Assembly (NCBI GenBank): GCA_019348195.1
Contig: JAHWJX010000001.1
Location: 1-36,090 of the forward strand
Length of the DNA stretch: 36,090 bases
Reading direction: 5' to 3'
From: Pseudomonadota bacterium
GTDB lineage: Bacteria > Pseudomonadota > Alphaproteobacteria > Caulobacterales > Caulobacteraceae
Positions 1 through 8,233 of the stretch are shown piece after piece. The position numbers were made by a program, and so were the translations under genes. How positions within the stretch are numbered: the first letter of the stretch is position 1; every line of letters begins with the position of its first letter. A model generated the notes under the pieces. It did no database searches, was not told the DNA's origin, and was given only the letters and a program-made list of their open reading frames with translations.

Positions 1-1256
1 GAACCGTCAGCGGCCAGTGGGACGCCGGCGAAGGCAACAACACCACATTGGCGGGCGAACTGTCGTTCCTGACCTCCGGGAATGTCTACATCAACTACCA
101 CACCACCGCCTTTCCGGGCGGGGAGGTTCGAGGCCAAATCCTGCCGGTCGATTTCGGCCGCGACCGGGTCGACCTCAGCAGCGTGGGCATCGGTGACTTC
201 GACACCGTGCGGGCGTTGCTGACCGACGTGGGGGGCTCCGCCCATCTGACGACGCGGTCGAACGGGCAGGCTTACACCTTGGTGTTCCAGAACGTGACGA
301 GCGCCAACCTGACCGCGTCGGACTTCATCTTCGCCCCGCTGAGCAACGACCGCCTCGTGGGCACGATCAACGACGACGACCTCTTCGGCGGGGCGGGGGC
401 GGACACCCTGTCCGGCGCCGGCGGGAACGACCGCCTGTTCGGCGGTTCGGGCGCGGACCTGATCGGCGGAGGGGACGGCGCCGACCTGATCCAGGGCGGC
501 GACGGGGACGACCGCGTTGGAGGTGAAGGCGGCGATGACGCGATCAACGGCGGTGCGGGCCGCGACCAGCTGTTCGGCGACGCCGGGAACGATCTGATCG
601 GGGGCGGAGCGGGCGACGACGGCCTGTTCGGCCAGGACGGCGATGACTTCATGGGCGGGGAGGACGGCAACGACGTCATCAACGGCGGCGCGGGCCGCGA
701 TGTCCTGTTCGGCGACGCCGGGAACGATCTGATCGGGGGCGGGGAAGGTGACGACGCCCTGTTCGGCCAAGCCGGCGACGACTTCATGGGCGGTGAGAAC
801 GGCGACGACTTTCTGGACGGCGGCGACGGGAACGATGTGCTGTTCGGCGACGCAGGGAACGACAGCTTCCTAGGCGGGACCGGGAACGACGGGCTGTTCG
901 GTCAAGCCGGCGACGACACCCTGATCGGCCAGGCGGGCGACGACTTCCTGGACGGCGGCGCGGGCGCGGACACGGCGCTTTTCAGCGGCGCACGCTCCAC
1001 TTACACCATCACCACCTCGGGCGGCGTGACCACCGTGCGCGGCGCCGATGGGCTGGACACCCTGATCAACATCGAGCGGCTGCAGTTCGGGGACCAGATC
1101 GTGACCCTGTCGTCCCCCCCGGCCGAAGACGACGATGCGACCACGGCGTCGACGGTGGATGACGACGGCCTCGTTGAACCAGCCTTCGTGGCCCCAAACA
1201 CCATCCACCCGGAAGGCGGGATGCTGACGCTGCTGCTGGACGGCTTCGTGGTCTAG
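1..1256 (+). CDS. CHRD-domain / RTX calcium-binding secreted protein (5' partial)
   Basis: The reading frame is open from base 3, so the gene starts outside the window. The first ~45 visible residues form the end of a CHRD domain (motifs VYINYHTTAFPGGEVRGQI). After a linker, residues from about base 360 to 965 are glycine/aspartate-rich nonapeptides of the GGxGxDxLx type (RTX, hemolysin-type calcium-binding repeats), which fold as a calcium-filled parallel beta-roll outside the cell. The C-terminus (from about base 966) holds a conserved RTX-protein tail, DTALFSGARSTYTI...GADGLDTLINIERLQFGD, and then an acidic end. RTX proteins normally leave by type I secretion; no transporter genes are visible. 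The substrate or enzymatic role, if any, would lie upstream. The family is clear, the function is not. Confidence 0.88.
   Translation, partial: TVSGQWDAGEGNNTTLAGELSFLTSGNVYINYHTTAFPGGEVRGQILPVDFGRDRVDLSSVGIGDFDTVRALLTDVGGSAHLTTRSNGQAYTLVFQNVTSANLTASDFIFAPLSNDRLVGTINDDDLFGGAGADTLSGAGGNDRLFGGSGADLIGGGDGADLIQGGDGDDRVGGEGGDDAINGGAGRDQLFGDAGNDLIGGGAGDDGLFGQDGDDFMGGEDGNDVINGGAGRDVLFGDAGNDLIGGGEGDDALFGQAGDDFMGGENGDDFLDGGDGNDVLFGDAGNDSFLGGTGNDGLFGQAGDDTLIGQAGDDFLDGGAGADTALFSGARSTYTITTSGGVTTVRGADGLDTLINIERLQFGDQIVTLSSPPAEDDDATTASTVDDDGLVEPAFVAPNTIHPEGGMLTLLLDGFVV
543..947 (+). repeat. Three tandem 135-bp (45-residue) repeats in the RTX region
   Basis: Three consecutive 45-codon units start at 543, 678 and 813. 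Each is five RTX nonapeptides, in the order xNGGAGRDx / LFGDAGNDx / xxGGxGxDx / LFGQxGDDx / MGGExGxDx. Units 1 and 2 are nearly identical in DNA (for example the block starting GTTCGGCGACGCCGGGAACG at 572 recurs at 707); unit 3 has diverged more. This points to recent duplication of a five-nonapeptide block. Confidence 0.85.
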
Positions 1257-1397
1257 CCCGAGTCGTCCTTGCCGTTCTAAGTCTGGCTCTTGGTTGAGGG
1301 CGTCCTGCGCCGTGTAAGCCCGCTCTCCAGGCCGGCAACGGCTTGTTGCGGCTCACACGAACCCGCGTGAGGTGGTCGCCCTGGCTTTCGCACTCCT

Positions 1398-1706
1398 ATG
1401 CGCCGACAACGGCTGTCCGCGAGCGATGACCGCTTGGTCGGCCGCGCCGGCGACGACAGGCTGGACAGCGGAGCCGGGCTGGACACGGCGATCTTCCGGG
1501 GCGCCCGCTCCGGCTACACCATCGCCCCCAGCAACGGCGTGACCACCGTGTCGGGCCTGGACGGGCCCGACACCCTGTTCGGGATCGAGCGGCTGCAGTC
1601 CGACCACGCTGTTCTCACGGCCGGGTCTCCCGGTTCGGAGGAGGCTGCGGTGATGTGGATCGATCCGGTGAGGGCCGTTCCGCCGGCAACAGAATGGGTG
1701 TTCTGA
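1398..1706 (+). pseudogene. Decayed duplicate of the RTX-protein C-terminus
   Basis: The open frame translates to a stretch that aligns with the last part of the RTX protein ending at 1256: DDRLVGRAGDDRLDSGAGLD matches DDTLIGQAGDDFLDGGAGAD, followed by DTAIFRGARSGYTI (against DTALFSGARSTYTI) and DTLFGIERLQ (against DTLINIERLQ). Only one and a half RTX repeats and the tail remain. There is no secretion signal, no upstream RTX array and no convincing ribosome-binding site, so I read it as the remnant of a tandem gene duplication rather than an expressed protein. The ~140 bases between it and the parent gene hold no recognisable coding sequence. Confidence 0.7.
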
Positions 1707-1763
1707 TCGGACCTTCTGATTGGCGCGGTCTAATCTTCTGAGGACCTGCCCCTCTCTGAAGCA

Positions 1764-2289
1764 TTGGCGGCGTGGCTAGCTGTCGTTTCCAAGGAGGCTT
1801 GGCGGCTGCTCACCGCCGCGGCGATGCTGGTCTTGGCGGCGGCGTTCACCGCAATCACCCTTGACTGGCGGGACCCGGCCCTGCTCGCGCCAGCGCCCAA
1901 ACTGTCGAAAGCGTCGCCTGCGTCCGGGCGCCGAGCGGGGCACGACGACTCGGCGCTGCTCGCGGCCGAGATGAACCGGAACGGCTACACCGCTAGGACG
2001 CCTTGACGCTCACGGCGGTCGCGGCACGATTGGGCGTGCCGGAATACCGGCTACGCCGGGCGATCAACCAAGGACTGGGCGCCCGCAACTTCAACGCCTA
2101 CCTCAACGGCTTCCGCCTGGCGGAGGCCCGGGCGGCTCTCGCGGATCCAACTCAGCGGACCGTGCCGATCCTGACGATCACCCTGGACGCAGGCTTCGGA
2201 GCCTGGCTCCGTTCAACCGCGCGTTCAAGGAAGCGGAAGGCTGCACGCCGAGCGAGTTCCGAGAGCGAGCCCTGGAGCTCGGAGCTTGA
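1764..2289 (+). pseudogene. Broken AraC-family (membrane-anchored type) regulator gene
   Basis: The first part (1764-2006) encodes a hydrophobic segment (LLTAAAMLVLAAAFTAITL) and a linker. The second part (HTH frame through 2003-2200) encodes a good AraC-type DNA-binding domain: LTAVAARLGVPEYRLRRAIN, NFNAYLNGFRLAEARAALAD, ILTITLDAGFG. The two parts are in different frames, and the HTH frame has a TAG stop at 1994-1996. A further single-base loss near 2200 pushes the expected C-terminal helix (SLAPFNRAFKEAEGCTPSEF) into another frame, which ends at TGA 2287-2289. The N-terminal multi-helix sensor part normally present in this subgroup is also missing. At least two frameshifts plus truncation make this a pseudogene. 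Confidence 0.82.
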
Positions 2290-2396
2290 CGGCCCCGCAG
2301 CGGGCGCTTGAGCCGGTCCAACCTGCCGCGCCGCGATGCTCAGCCGGGAACAGGCGACGGCCTCCGCCGCTTGTTGGGGGTCAAAGGAGTCTCCCA

Positions 2397-2672
2397 ATGC
2401 CCGACGAACGCGACGCCCAATCCGACCGGCTGCAGAGCCGTTATCTGGTCCGTCAGGTCACCCAGTATCAGGCGTCCTGGACGGAGGCTGAGCGGGGACA
2501 ACCCGGGTGGTTCACCGTGCAGCTGATCTTGGACAACGGGGTGGAGGAGTACATCCTGGCGCTGCACGCCGACGACGTGGACGGGCTGCTCAAGCTGCTG
2601 CAGCGCTCGGACAACACGACCTTCGATCTGGAGCGCAAGGTTCTGATGTTCGCCAATCTGGACGCGGACTGA
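2397..2672 (+). CDS. Small protein of unknown function (91 aa)
   Basis: I do not recognise the family. The ATG at 2397 has a strong ribosome-binding site (AAAGGAG, 2383-2389) seven bases upstream, which decides this start over longer alternatives. The product is small, soluble and acidic, with alternating charged and hydrophobic stretches (QYQASWTEAERGQPGWFTVQ, VEEYILALHADDVDGLLKLL) and no signal peptide, membrane segment or cysteine. The pattern suggests a compact alpha/beta fold. It runs convergently toward the esterase-family gene, whose stop lies 20 bases away, so it is probably its own transcription unit. Confidence 0.7.
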   Translation: MPDERDAQSDRLQSRYLVRQVTQYQASWTEAERGQPGWFTVQLILDNGVEEYILALHADDVDGLLKLLQRSDNTTFDLERKVLMFANLDAD

Positions 2673-2692
2673 GCCTCACAGCCTGAAGGGCC

Positions 2693-3982
2693 TCACAGCC
2701 CAAAGGGGAAGGTGTCCGCCAGGCCCTCTTCGCTATCGCCGTCCAGCGGTTGGACGGCTTCCGTTTCGTCGAACCAGACCCAGGCGTCGAACTGGCGCGA
2801 CAGGCGGGCGTCGCTGTAGTGGCTCCAGCGTTCCGTGTCCGGGCGGTAGATGACGCCGATGAAGCGCTCCAGCCGGGGCTGGGCCAGGCCTTGAACTAGG
2901 CCGTCGGCGCGGCTGAAGTCGAGCAGGGCGGGGGACAGGCCCGCCTCGTGGAACAACCGCTCCACGCTGTCGGGGCGTGAGGGGTTGACCCGCTTCACCT
3001 CCATCTCCCCGCCCCAGTCGCTGGCGGCGGCGACCGTGCCGGTGTGGGTGCCGAATCCGATCAGGGCGGTCGCGTCGCCGTAGCGCTCGCGACAGAGCTG
3101 ACCCAGGTTCAACTCGCCGCGGCTCCAGCCCATGTCGGTTTCGCGGGCGTCGCCGATGTGGGAGTTGTGGGCCCAGACCACCGCCTTGGACTGCCGGCCG
3201 CGGGTCTGGAGCAGCTGGTCCAGGGTGTCGGCCATGTGGGTGTCGCGCAGGTTCCAGCTGTCCTCGTCGCCGTAGTACATGACCCGGTAATAGCGCTCGG
3301 CGGAGGCGATCAGGCGGGCGTTGGCGGACGCGTCCAGCAGGTCGTCGTCGTGGCCGTCCGCGCGCTGGCGTTGGAGCAGGTCCTGGCACATCTGCACCAC
3401 GGCGCGTTCACAGCGGCTGTATCCCTCGCTGAGCGCTCGCCGGCCGTAGCGGGCCGGTTCGGCGGCCCAGGGGGTGAGGCAGCCGTAGCGGACGCGGGCC
3501 TCGGCGGCGGCCTCCGGGTCGGTCTTGTCCAGATAGGCCAGGACCTCGGTGATCGAGGAGCCCAGGTTGTAGAGATCCAGGCCGTGGAAGCCCGTGCGGC
3601 GCTCGAACGGGAGCTCGGCGTTGTGGGCCCGCAGCCAGGCGACCAGGCCGGCCACCTCGGTGTTGCGCCACATCCAGGTCGGGAAGCGTTTGAAGGGCGG
3701 CTCGGTGTCGGCCGGGGCGGGGCGGCCGCGGACGTAGCGGTCGATGGCCGAGGCGTCCGGCCAGTCGGCCTCGACGGCCACGATGTTGAACCCATGCCGC
3801 TCGACCAGCCGGCGGGTGATGGCGGCGCGGGCCCGGTAGAACTCGGCCGTCCCGTGGCTGGCCTCGCCCAACAGGACCACGCGTCGGTCGGCGAAACGGT
3901 CAAAGGCTTCGGCGAAGGTGGGAGAGTCCAGCGCGGGGAGGGGCTCGGCGGTGCGGGCGATGAGCGCGGCGAGGTCGTCCAT
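2693..3982 (-). CDS. Erythromycin-esterase-family hydrolase
   Basis: The 429-residue product matches the erythromycin esterase family (PF05139; EreA/EreB and their many non-resistance relatives). The family's active-site motifs are present: GEASHG (residues 39-44, with E40 and H43), EADWPDA (71-77), WRNTEVAGLVAWLR (105-117) and VWAHNSHIGD (269-278, with H272 and H275). No signal peptide is present, so it is cytoplasmic. Chromosomal members of this family are usually not macrolide-resistance enzymes and their substrates are unknown, so I would not infer drug resistance. The ATG at 3982 has only a weak upstream purine stretch. An 11-base direct repeat (GCCTCACAGCC at 2673 and 2690) covers the stop. 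The gene diverges from the cystathionine beta-synthase gene. Confidence 0.88.
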   Translation of the reverse strand: MDDLAALIARTAEPLPALDSPTFAEAFDRFADRRVVLLGEASHGTAEFYRARAAITRRLVERHGFNIVAVEADWPDASAIDRYVRGRPAPADTEPPFKRFPTWMWRNTEVAGLVAWLRAHNAELPFERRTGFHGLDLYNLGSSITEVLAYLDKTDPEAAAEARVRYGCLTPWAAEPARYGRRALSEGYSRCERAVVQMCQDLLQRQRADGHDDDLLDASANARLIASAERYYRVMYYGDEDSWNLRDTHMADTLDQLLQTRGRQSKAVVWAHNSHIGDARETDMGWSRGELNLGQLCRERYGDATALIGFGTHTGTVAAASDWGGEMEVKRVNPSRPDSVERLFHEAGLSPALLDFSRADGLVQGLAQPRLERFIGVIYRPDTERWSHYSDARLSRQFDAWVWFDETEAVQPLDGDSEEGLADTFPFGL

Positions 3983-4105
3983 CTCGGGTCAACACGGGGC
4001 AGGTCCATGGGTTGCTTCGTCGGGTTCTCACCAACCCGCGCGAGCCGGCGCTGCGTCAGCCTTGCGCGGCTTCCCCCGGAAGGCCCGCAGGCCTAGATAC
4101 CGACC

Positions 4106-5545
4106 ATGGAACCCGCCCCCGCCGACACGGTCCCCACCCCTCCGCCCGTGCGCTCCGCCCTGGACCTCATTGGACACACACCCATGGTGGAGGTGACCCG
4201 GTTCGACACCGGTCCCTGCCGCCTGTTTTTGAAGCTGGAGGCGGCCAATCCGGGAGGCTCCATCAAGGACCGGATCGCCGTGTCCATGATCGAGGCCGCC
4301 GAGGCCGAGGGCTGGCTCCAGCCCGGCGGCGTCATCGTGGAGGCCACCGCCGGCAACACCGGGCTGGCCCTAGCCCAGGTCGGCATCCTGAAAGGCTACA
4401 AGGTCCTGTTGGTCATCCCCGACAAGATGGCCAAGGAGAAGATTCAGCACCTTCGGGCCATGGGGGCCGATGTGCGGCTCACCCGTTCGGACGTGCCGCG
4501 GGGGCACCCCGACTATTACATGGACCTGGCCCAGACGCTGGCGCAGCAGATCCCTGGCGGGTTCTATGTCAATCAGTTCGGCAATCCGGCCAATCCGGCG
4601 GCGCATGTGAAGACCACCGGCCCGGAGATCTGGGAGCAGATGGGCGGGCGGATCGACGCCTTTGTGGCCGGCATCGGCTCGGGCGGCACCATCACCGGCG
4701 TGGGCGGCTACCTCAAGGCCCAGGACCCTGGGGTGACGGTGGTCCTGGCCGACCCGCACGGATCGGTCCTGGCCGGCATCGTCGAGACGGGGGAGCCCGG
4801 GCCCAAGGGCAGCTACACGGTTGAAGGCATCGGCCAGGACTTCGTGCCGGACAACGCCGACCTGAGCCTGGTGGACCGCGCCTATTCGATCCCGGACCGC
4901 GAGGCCATCGATACGGCGCGCGCCCTGCTGCAGAAAGAGGGCGTGCTGGCGGGCTCGTCTTCGGGCACGCTGGTGGCCGCAGCGCTTCGCTGGTGCCGGG
5001 AGCAGACGGAGCCCAAGCGGGTCGTGACCCTGGTCTGCGACACGGGCGCCCGCTACCTGTCCAAGGTGTACAACGACAGCTGGCTGGCCGAGCAGGGACT
5101 GGCGGATCGGCCGATGCACGGCGACCTGTCGGACCTGATCACGCGCAAATACGCCGAAGGGGGCACGGTGACCGTGGGACCGGACGACAGCCTGCTCACC
5201 GCCTATAACCGCATGCGCCAGGCCGACATCTCGCAACTGCCGGTGATGCAGGACGGCCGGCTGGTCGGCATCCTGGACGACAGCGACATCGTCCATGTGC
5301 TGGATACCGACGAGATCAGCCGCGAAGAGCGTTTCGCGAAACCGGTGCGCAGCGCCATGGCGAGCGAACTCGACACCCTGCAGGTGAACGAGACGCTGGA
5401 CGACCTGATCCCCATCTTCGACCGCGACCGGGTGGCCATCGTGCTGGACGGCGAAGACTTCGTGGGCCTGATCACCCGCGTGGACCTGATCAACTATCTT
5501 CGTCTGCACCCGGAGGGTTCGAACTCCCGGTTGGCGGCAGCCTGA
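4106..5545 (+). CDS. cbs: Cystathionine beta-synthase (PLP enzyme with C-terminal CBS pair)
   Basis: The product is 479 residues. Residues 1-325 are a fold-type II PLP enzyme: GGSIKDR carries the PLP lysine (K54), TAGNTG (81-86) is the substrate loop, GIGSGGT (189-195) binds the PLP phosphate, and GSSSGT (283-288) contacts the pyridine ring. Residues ~338-465 form two CBS (Bateman) domains. This architecture, with no haem-binding extension, is that of bacterial cystathionine beta-synthase, which condenses serine and homocysteine to cystathionine. Cysteine synthase activity is an alternative, but cysteine synthases lack the CBS pair. The gamma-lyase/synthase gene follows 10 bases later, supporting a transsulfuration operon. 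No Shine-Dalgarno site precedes the ATG, and a TAGATA element lies 7 bases before it. Confidence 0.92.
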   Translation: MEPAPADTVPTPPPVRSALDLIGHTPMVEVTRFDTGPCRLFLKLEAANPGGSIKDRIAVSMIEAAEAEGWLQPGGVIVEATAGNTGLALAQVGILKGYKVLLVIPDKMAKEKIQHLRAMGADVRLTRSDVPRGHPDYYMDLAQTLAQQIPGGFYVNQFGNPANPAAHVKTTGPEIWEQMGGRIDAFVAGIGSGGTITGVGGYLKAQDPGVTVVLADPHGSVLAGIVETGEPGPKGSYTVEGIGQDFVPDNADLSLVDRAYSIPDREAIDTARALLQKEGVLAGSSSGTLVAAALRWCREQTEPKRVVTLVCDTGARYLSKVYNDSWLAEQGLADRPMHGDLSDLITRKYAEGGTVTVGPDDSLLTAYNRMRQADISQLPVMQDGRLVGILDDSDIVHVLDTDEISREERFAKPVRSAMASELDTLQVNETLDDLIPIFDRDRVAIVLDGEDFVGLITRVDLINYLRLHPEGSNSRLAAA

Positions 5546-5555
5546 GCATCCAACC

Positions 5556-6731
5556 ATGACCGACAACAGCCGGCCCAACCGCCTGGGCTTCTCCACGCGC
5601 GCCATCCATGCCGGGCAGCACCCCGATCCCACCACCGGGGCGGTGATGACGCCCATCTACGCCACCTCGACCTACGCCCAGGAAAGCCCGGGCGTGCACA
5701 AGGGCTTTGTCTATGCGCGGGGGCATAACCCCACGCGCTTCGCTTTTGAGCAGTGCGTGGCGGACCTGGAGAGCGGGGGGGCGGGGTTCGCCTTCGCCTC
5801 CGGCATGGCGGCGGCGTCCACGACGCTGGAGCTGCTCGGGCCCGGCGACCACGTGCTGGCGATGGACGACCTTTACGGCGGGAGCTACCGCCTGTTCGAG
5901 CGGGTGCGGCGTCGCTCCGCCGGCCTCGACTTCTCCTATGTCGACCTGACCGATCCGGCGGCGGTGGAAGCCGCGATCCGGCCCAACACGCGCATGATCT
6001 GGGTCGAGAGCCCCACCAATCCCATGCTGAAACTGGTGGATCTCGAAGCCGTGGCCGCCATCGGCCGGCGGCGCGGGATCATCACGGTGGCGGACAACAC
6101 CTTCGCCTCGCCCTGGGTGCAGCGGCCCCTGGAGCTGGGCTTCGACCTGGTGCTGCACTCCGTGACCAAATACCTGAACGGGCACTCCGACATCATCGGC
6201 GGCGTGGTGGTGGTGGGCGAGACCCGCGGCGACCTGGCCGACCAACTCAAGTTCTTGCAGAACTCCGTAGGCGGAATAGCGTCGCCCTTCGACAGCTTCC
6301 TGGCCCTCCGTGGACTGAAGACCCTCGCCCTGCGCATGGAGCGGCATTGCGCCAACGGCTTGAGGCTGGCGCAGTGGCTGGAGGCGCGCAGCGACGTGGC
6401 GCGCGTGATCTATCCGGGGCTGGCCAGCCACCCGCAGCATGAGCTCGCCCGGAGGCAGATGCACGGCTTCGGCGGGATGATCACGGCGGTGCTGGACCGG
6501 GACCTGGAGGGAACCCGGCGCGTGCTGGAACGGTGCCGCATCTTCACCCTGGCCGAGAGCCTGGGCGGGGTGGAGAGCCTGATCGAGCACCCGGCCATCA
6601 TGACCCACGCGTCCATCCCGCCCGAACAGCGCGCGGCGCTGGGCATCGGCGACGGCCTGATCCGCCTGTCGGTCGGCGTGGAGGATGCGGAGGATCTGAT
6701 CGCGGATCTGGAACAGGCGTTAGGGGCGTGA
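5556..6731 (+). CDS. Cystathionine gamma-synthase / gamma-lyase (Cys/Met-metabolism PLP family)
   Basis: The product is 391 residues of the Cys/Met metabolism PLP family (PF01053). It shows STRAIHAGQ (13-21), FASGMAAASTT (80-90), ESPTNP (151-156), ADNTFASP (179-186, with the aspartate that contacts the PLP ring nitrogen) and HSVTKYLNGHSD (201-212, PLP lysine K205). Members either make cystathionine from an activated homoserine (MetB) or cleave cystathionine to cysteine (gamma-lyase). With cystathionine beta-synthase directly upstream, the gamma-lyase role (reverse transsulfuration) is more likely, but sequence motifs alone do not separate the two. Its stop overlaps the start of the cupin gene (TGATG), so the three genes are a tight operon. 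Confidence 0.9.
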   Translation: MTDNSRPNRLGFSTRAIHAGQHPDPTTGAVMTPIYATSTYAQESPGVHKGFVYARGHNPTRFAFEQCVADLESGGAGFAFASGMAAASTTLELLGPGDHVLAMDDLYGGSYRLFERVRRRSAGLDFSYVDLTDPAAVEAAIRPNTRMIWVESPTNPMLKLVDLEAVAAIGRRRGIITVADNTFASPWVQRPLELGFDLVLHSVTKYLNGHSDIIGGVVVVGETRGDLADQLKFLQNSVGGIASPFDSFLALRGLKTLALRMERHCANGLRLAQWLEARSDVARVIYPGLASHPQHELARRQMHGFGGMITAVLDRDLEGTRRVLERCRIFTLAESLGGVESLIEHPAIMTHASIPPEQRAALGIGDGLIRLSVGVEDAEDLIADLEQALGA

Positions 6732-7405
6732 TGTCCGACCTATCTCAAGTCAACGCTGATTTCAGCCGGCGGGTGGTGATCGACACGGCGGCCGAGCCCT
6801 GGATCCCTTCGCCCCAGCCCGGCGTCGAACGGCGCCTGCTGGACAGGCTGGGCGGCGAGGTCGCCCGGGCGACCAGTCTGGTGCGCTACGCTCCCGGGTC
6901 CAGCTTCTCCGACCATGTCCATGGAGGCGGGGAGGAGCTTCTGGTGCTGGAAGGCGTCTTCTCCGACGAGCGCGGCGACTATCCGGCGGGAACCTATGTG
7001 CGCAACCCGCCGGGCTCCAAGCATCGGCCCTTCAGCCGCGGCGGCTGCACCCTGTTCGTCAAGCTGCACCAGTTCGCCAAGAGCGACCTCCAGCGCGTGG
7101 TGATCGACACCACCACCGCGAACTGGTCCGTGGCCTCGGAGGCGGGGCTGTCGCGCGTGGTCCTGCATCAGCACCGGAACGTTAAGGTCGCCCTCGTCCG
7201 GTTCGCACCGGGCGCTCGTGTGCCCGACGATCCCCATCCGGGCGGGGAGGAGATCCTGGTGCTGGAAGGCGTGCTGTCGGACGAGGCCGGGGATTATCCG
7301 GCGGGAACCTGGGTGAGAGAGCCCGCGGGAAGCGCGCATGCGCCCTTCAGCCGGGAAGGCTGCGTCATCTACGTCAAGGAGGGCCACCTGCCGCCTCCCG
7401 TCTGA
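6731..7405 (+). CDS. Double-cupin protein of the ChrR-like family
   Basis: The 224-residue product is two tandem cupin domains (about residues 15-115 and 122-218) with strong internal similarity: PGSSFSDHVHGGGEELLVLE against PGARVPDDPHPGGEEILVLE, and GDYPAGTYVRNPPGSKH against GDYPAGTWVREPAGSAH. The first domain has the full metal-ligand set (H62, H64, E68, H98). In the second the first histidine is replaced by aspartate (D167), with H169, E173 and H203 kept. ChrR-type cupins bind zinc or iron in anti-sigma factors and in small-molecule dioxygenases. No sigma factor is adjacent, so a metal-dependent enzyme or sensor is equally possible. The start overlaps the stop of the upstream PLP gene, suggesting a role connected with sulfur amino acids, perhaps thiol oxidation (inference). 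Confidence 0.8.
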   Translation: MSDLSQVNADFSRRVVIDTAAEPWIPSPQPGVERRLLDRLGGEVARATSLVRYAPGSSFSDHVHGGGEELLVLEGVFSDERGDYPAGTYVRNPPGSKHRPFSRGGCTLFVKLHQFAKSDLQRVVIDTTTANWSVASEAGLSRVVLHQHRNVKVALVRFAPGARVPDDPHPGGEEILVLEGVLSDEAGDYPAGTWVREPAGSAHAPFSREGCVIYVKEGHLPPPV

Positions 7406-7488
7406 AGCGGGGCTAGAACTCGACCCCGAGGCGGCCACCAGCCGGTCCTGCTGACGCCCTTTGAGCGGGAGTCCGTCCCAGGGTCGGC

Positions 7489-8184
7489 TCATTGTCGGCT
7501 TTCGAGAGCGGCTGCGGCGCGCGCGACGGCTTCGGCCCGCTCGGGGCTGAGCGTGGCGCGGATGAGCTCGACCAGGGCCGGATCCGCCCGCTCCGGGGAG
7601 CCGGAGTCGAACGGAGGGTGAGGATCGTATTCGATGCCCAGCTGGATCGCGCGTGCGACCTTCTCGCCCGCGAGCTCGGCCGCCAAGCGAAGCCCGAAGT
7701 CTATGCCCGAGGTCACGCCGCCGCCTGTGATCAGCCTTCCGTCTACAACGACCCGCTCGGCGACCGGGGTGGCGCCGAAGGCGGGCAGCAGATCCCGAAA
7801 GGCCCAGTGCGTCGCCGCCCGTCGGCCTCGGAGCAGGCCGGCGGCGCCAAGAAGAAGCGAGCCGGTGCAAACCGAAGTCACGTAGCGCGCATGGAGGGCG
7901 ATTCGGCGTACGAACTCCACGATCAGGGGATCGTTCAGAAGCGCGTTCACGCCCCGACCGCCCGGAATGCAGAGCAGATCCAGCCGCGGGCAGTCCTCGA
8001 GCGTAACGGTGGGCAGGATCGTCAGCCCCTTCTCCGACCGCGCGCCCTCCAGCGTCTTCCATACGAGATGGGTGCGAGCGCCGGGCAATCGGGACAGCAC
8101 CTCATAGGGTCCCGTGAGGTCCAACTGTGTCAGGTCGGGGAACAGCAGGAAGCCCACGTCGAAGGCTTCGGGCGCGGTCGCCAT
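7489..8184 (-). CDS. DJ-1/PfpI-family protein (isonitrile-hydratase-like)
   Basis: The 231-residue product is a single DJ-1/PfpI (glutamine-amidotransferase-like) domain. It opens with [24 protein letters not shown] (8-31), including the conserved D22 and P26-E28 region. It carries CIPGGRGVN (72-80) and the nucleophile elbow SVCTGS (104-109, C106), then ATHW and [12 protein letters not shown]. This is the pattern of isonitrile hydratase and of the sensor part of GlxA-type regulators, but no AraC DNA-binding domain follows, so it is the enzyme-like form. Cytoplasmic. It diverges from queF across only 49 bases. Substrate unproven. Confidence 0.85.
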   Translation of the reverse strand: MATAPEAFDVGFLLFPDLTQLDLTGPYEVLSRLPGARTHLVWKTLEGARSEKGLTILPTVTLEDCPRLDLLCIPGGRGVNALLNDPLIVEFVRRIALHARYVTSVCTGSLLLGAAGLLRGRRAATHWAFRDLLPAFGATPVAERVVVDGRLITGGGVTSGIDFGLRLAAELAGEKVARAIQLGIEYDPHPPFDSGSPERADPALVELIRATLSPERAEAVARAAAALESRQ

Positions 8185-8198
8185 GAGAGGCTCTCCGG

Positions 8199-8227
8199 TT
8201 GCGGGGGCGGCGGGGCGAAGCTACCTG
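8199..8227 (+). promoter_or_regulatory. Candidate promoter of queF (leaderless)
   Basis: TTGCGG (8199-8204) and TACCTG (8222-8227) are separated by 17 bases, and GC precedes the -10 hexamer as in the alphaproteobacterial GCTANAWC form. The expected start of transcription falls on the A of the queF ATG at 8234, and there is no ribosome-binding site, so the message would be leaderless. Confidence 0.4.
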
Positions 8228-8233
8228 CCCGCG

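Noticed and set aside
543-947. CRISPR-like array
   Set aside because: The repeats are in-frame coding RTX blocks without unique spacers.
2693-3982. Macrolide resistance gene
   Set aside because: The family match is clear, but chromosomal members usually do not hydrolyse macrolides and there is no mobile context.
4370-5656. 428-codon open frame antisense to cystathionine beta-synthase
   Set aside because: The plus-strand gene has all PLP and CBS motifs; the antisense product has no recognisable domain.
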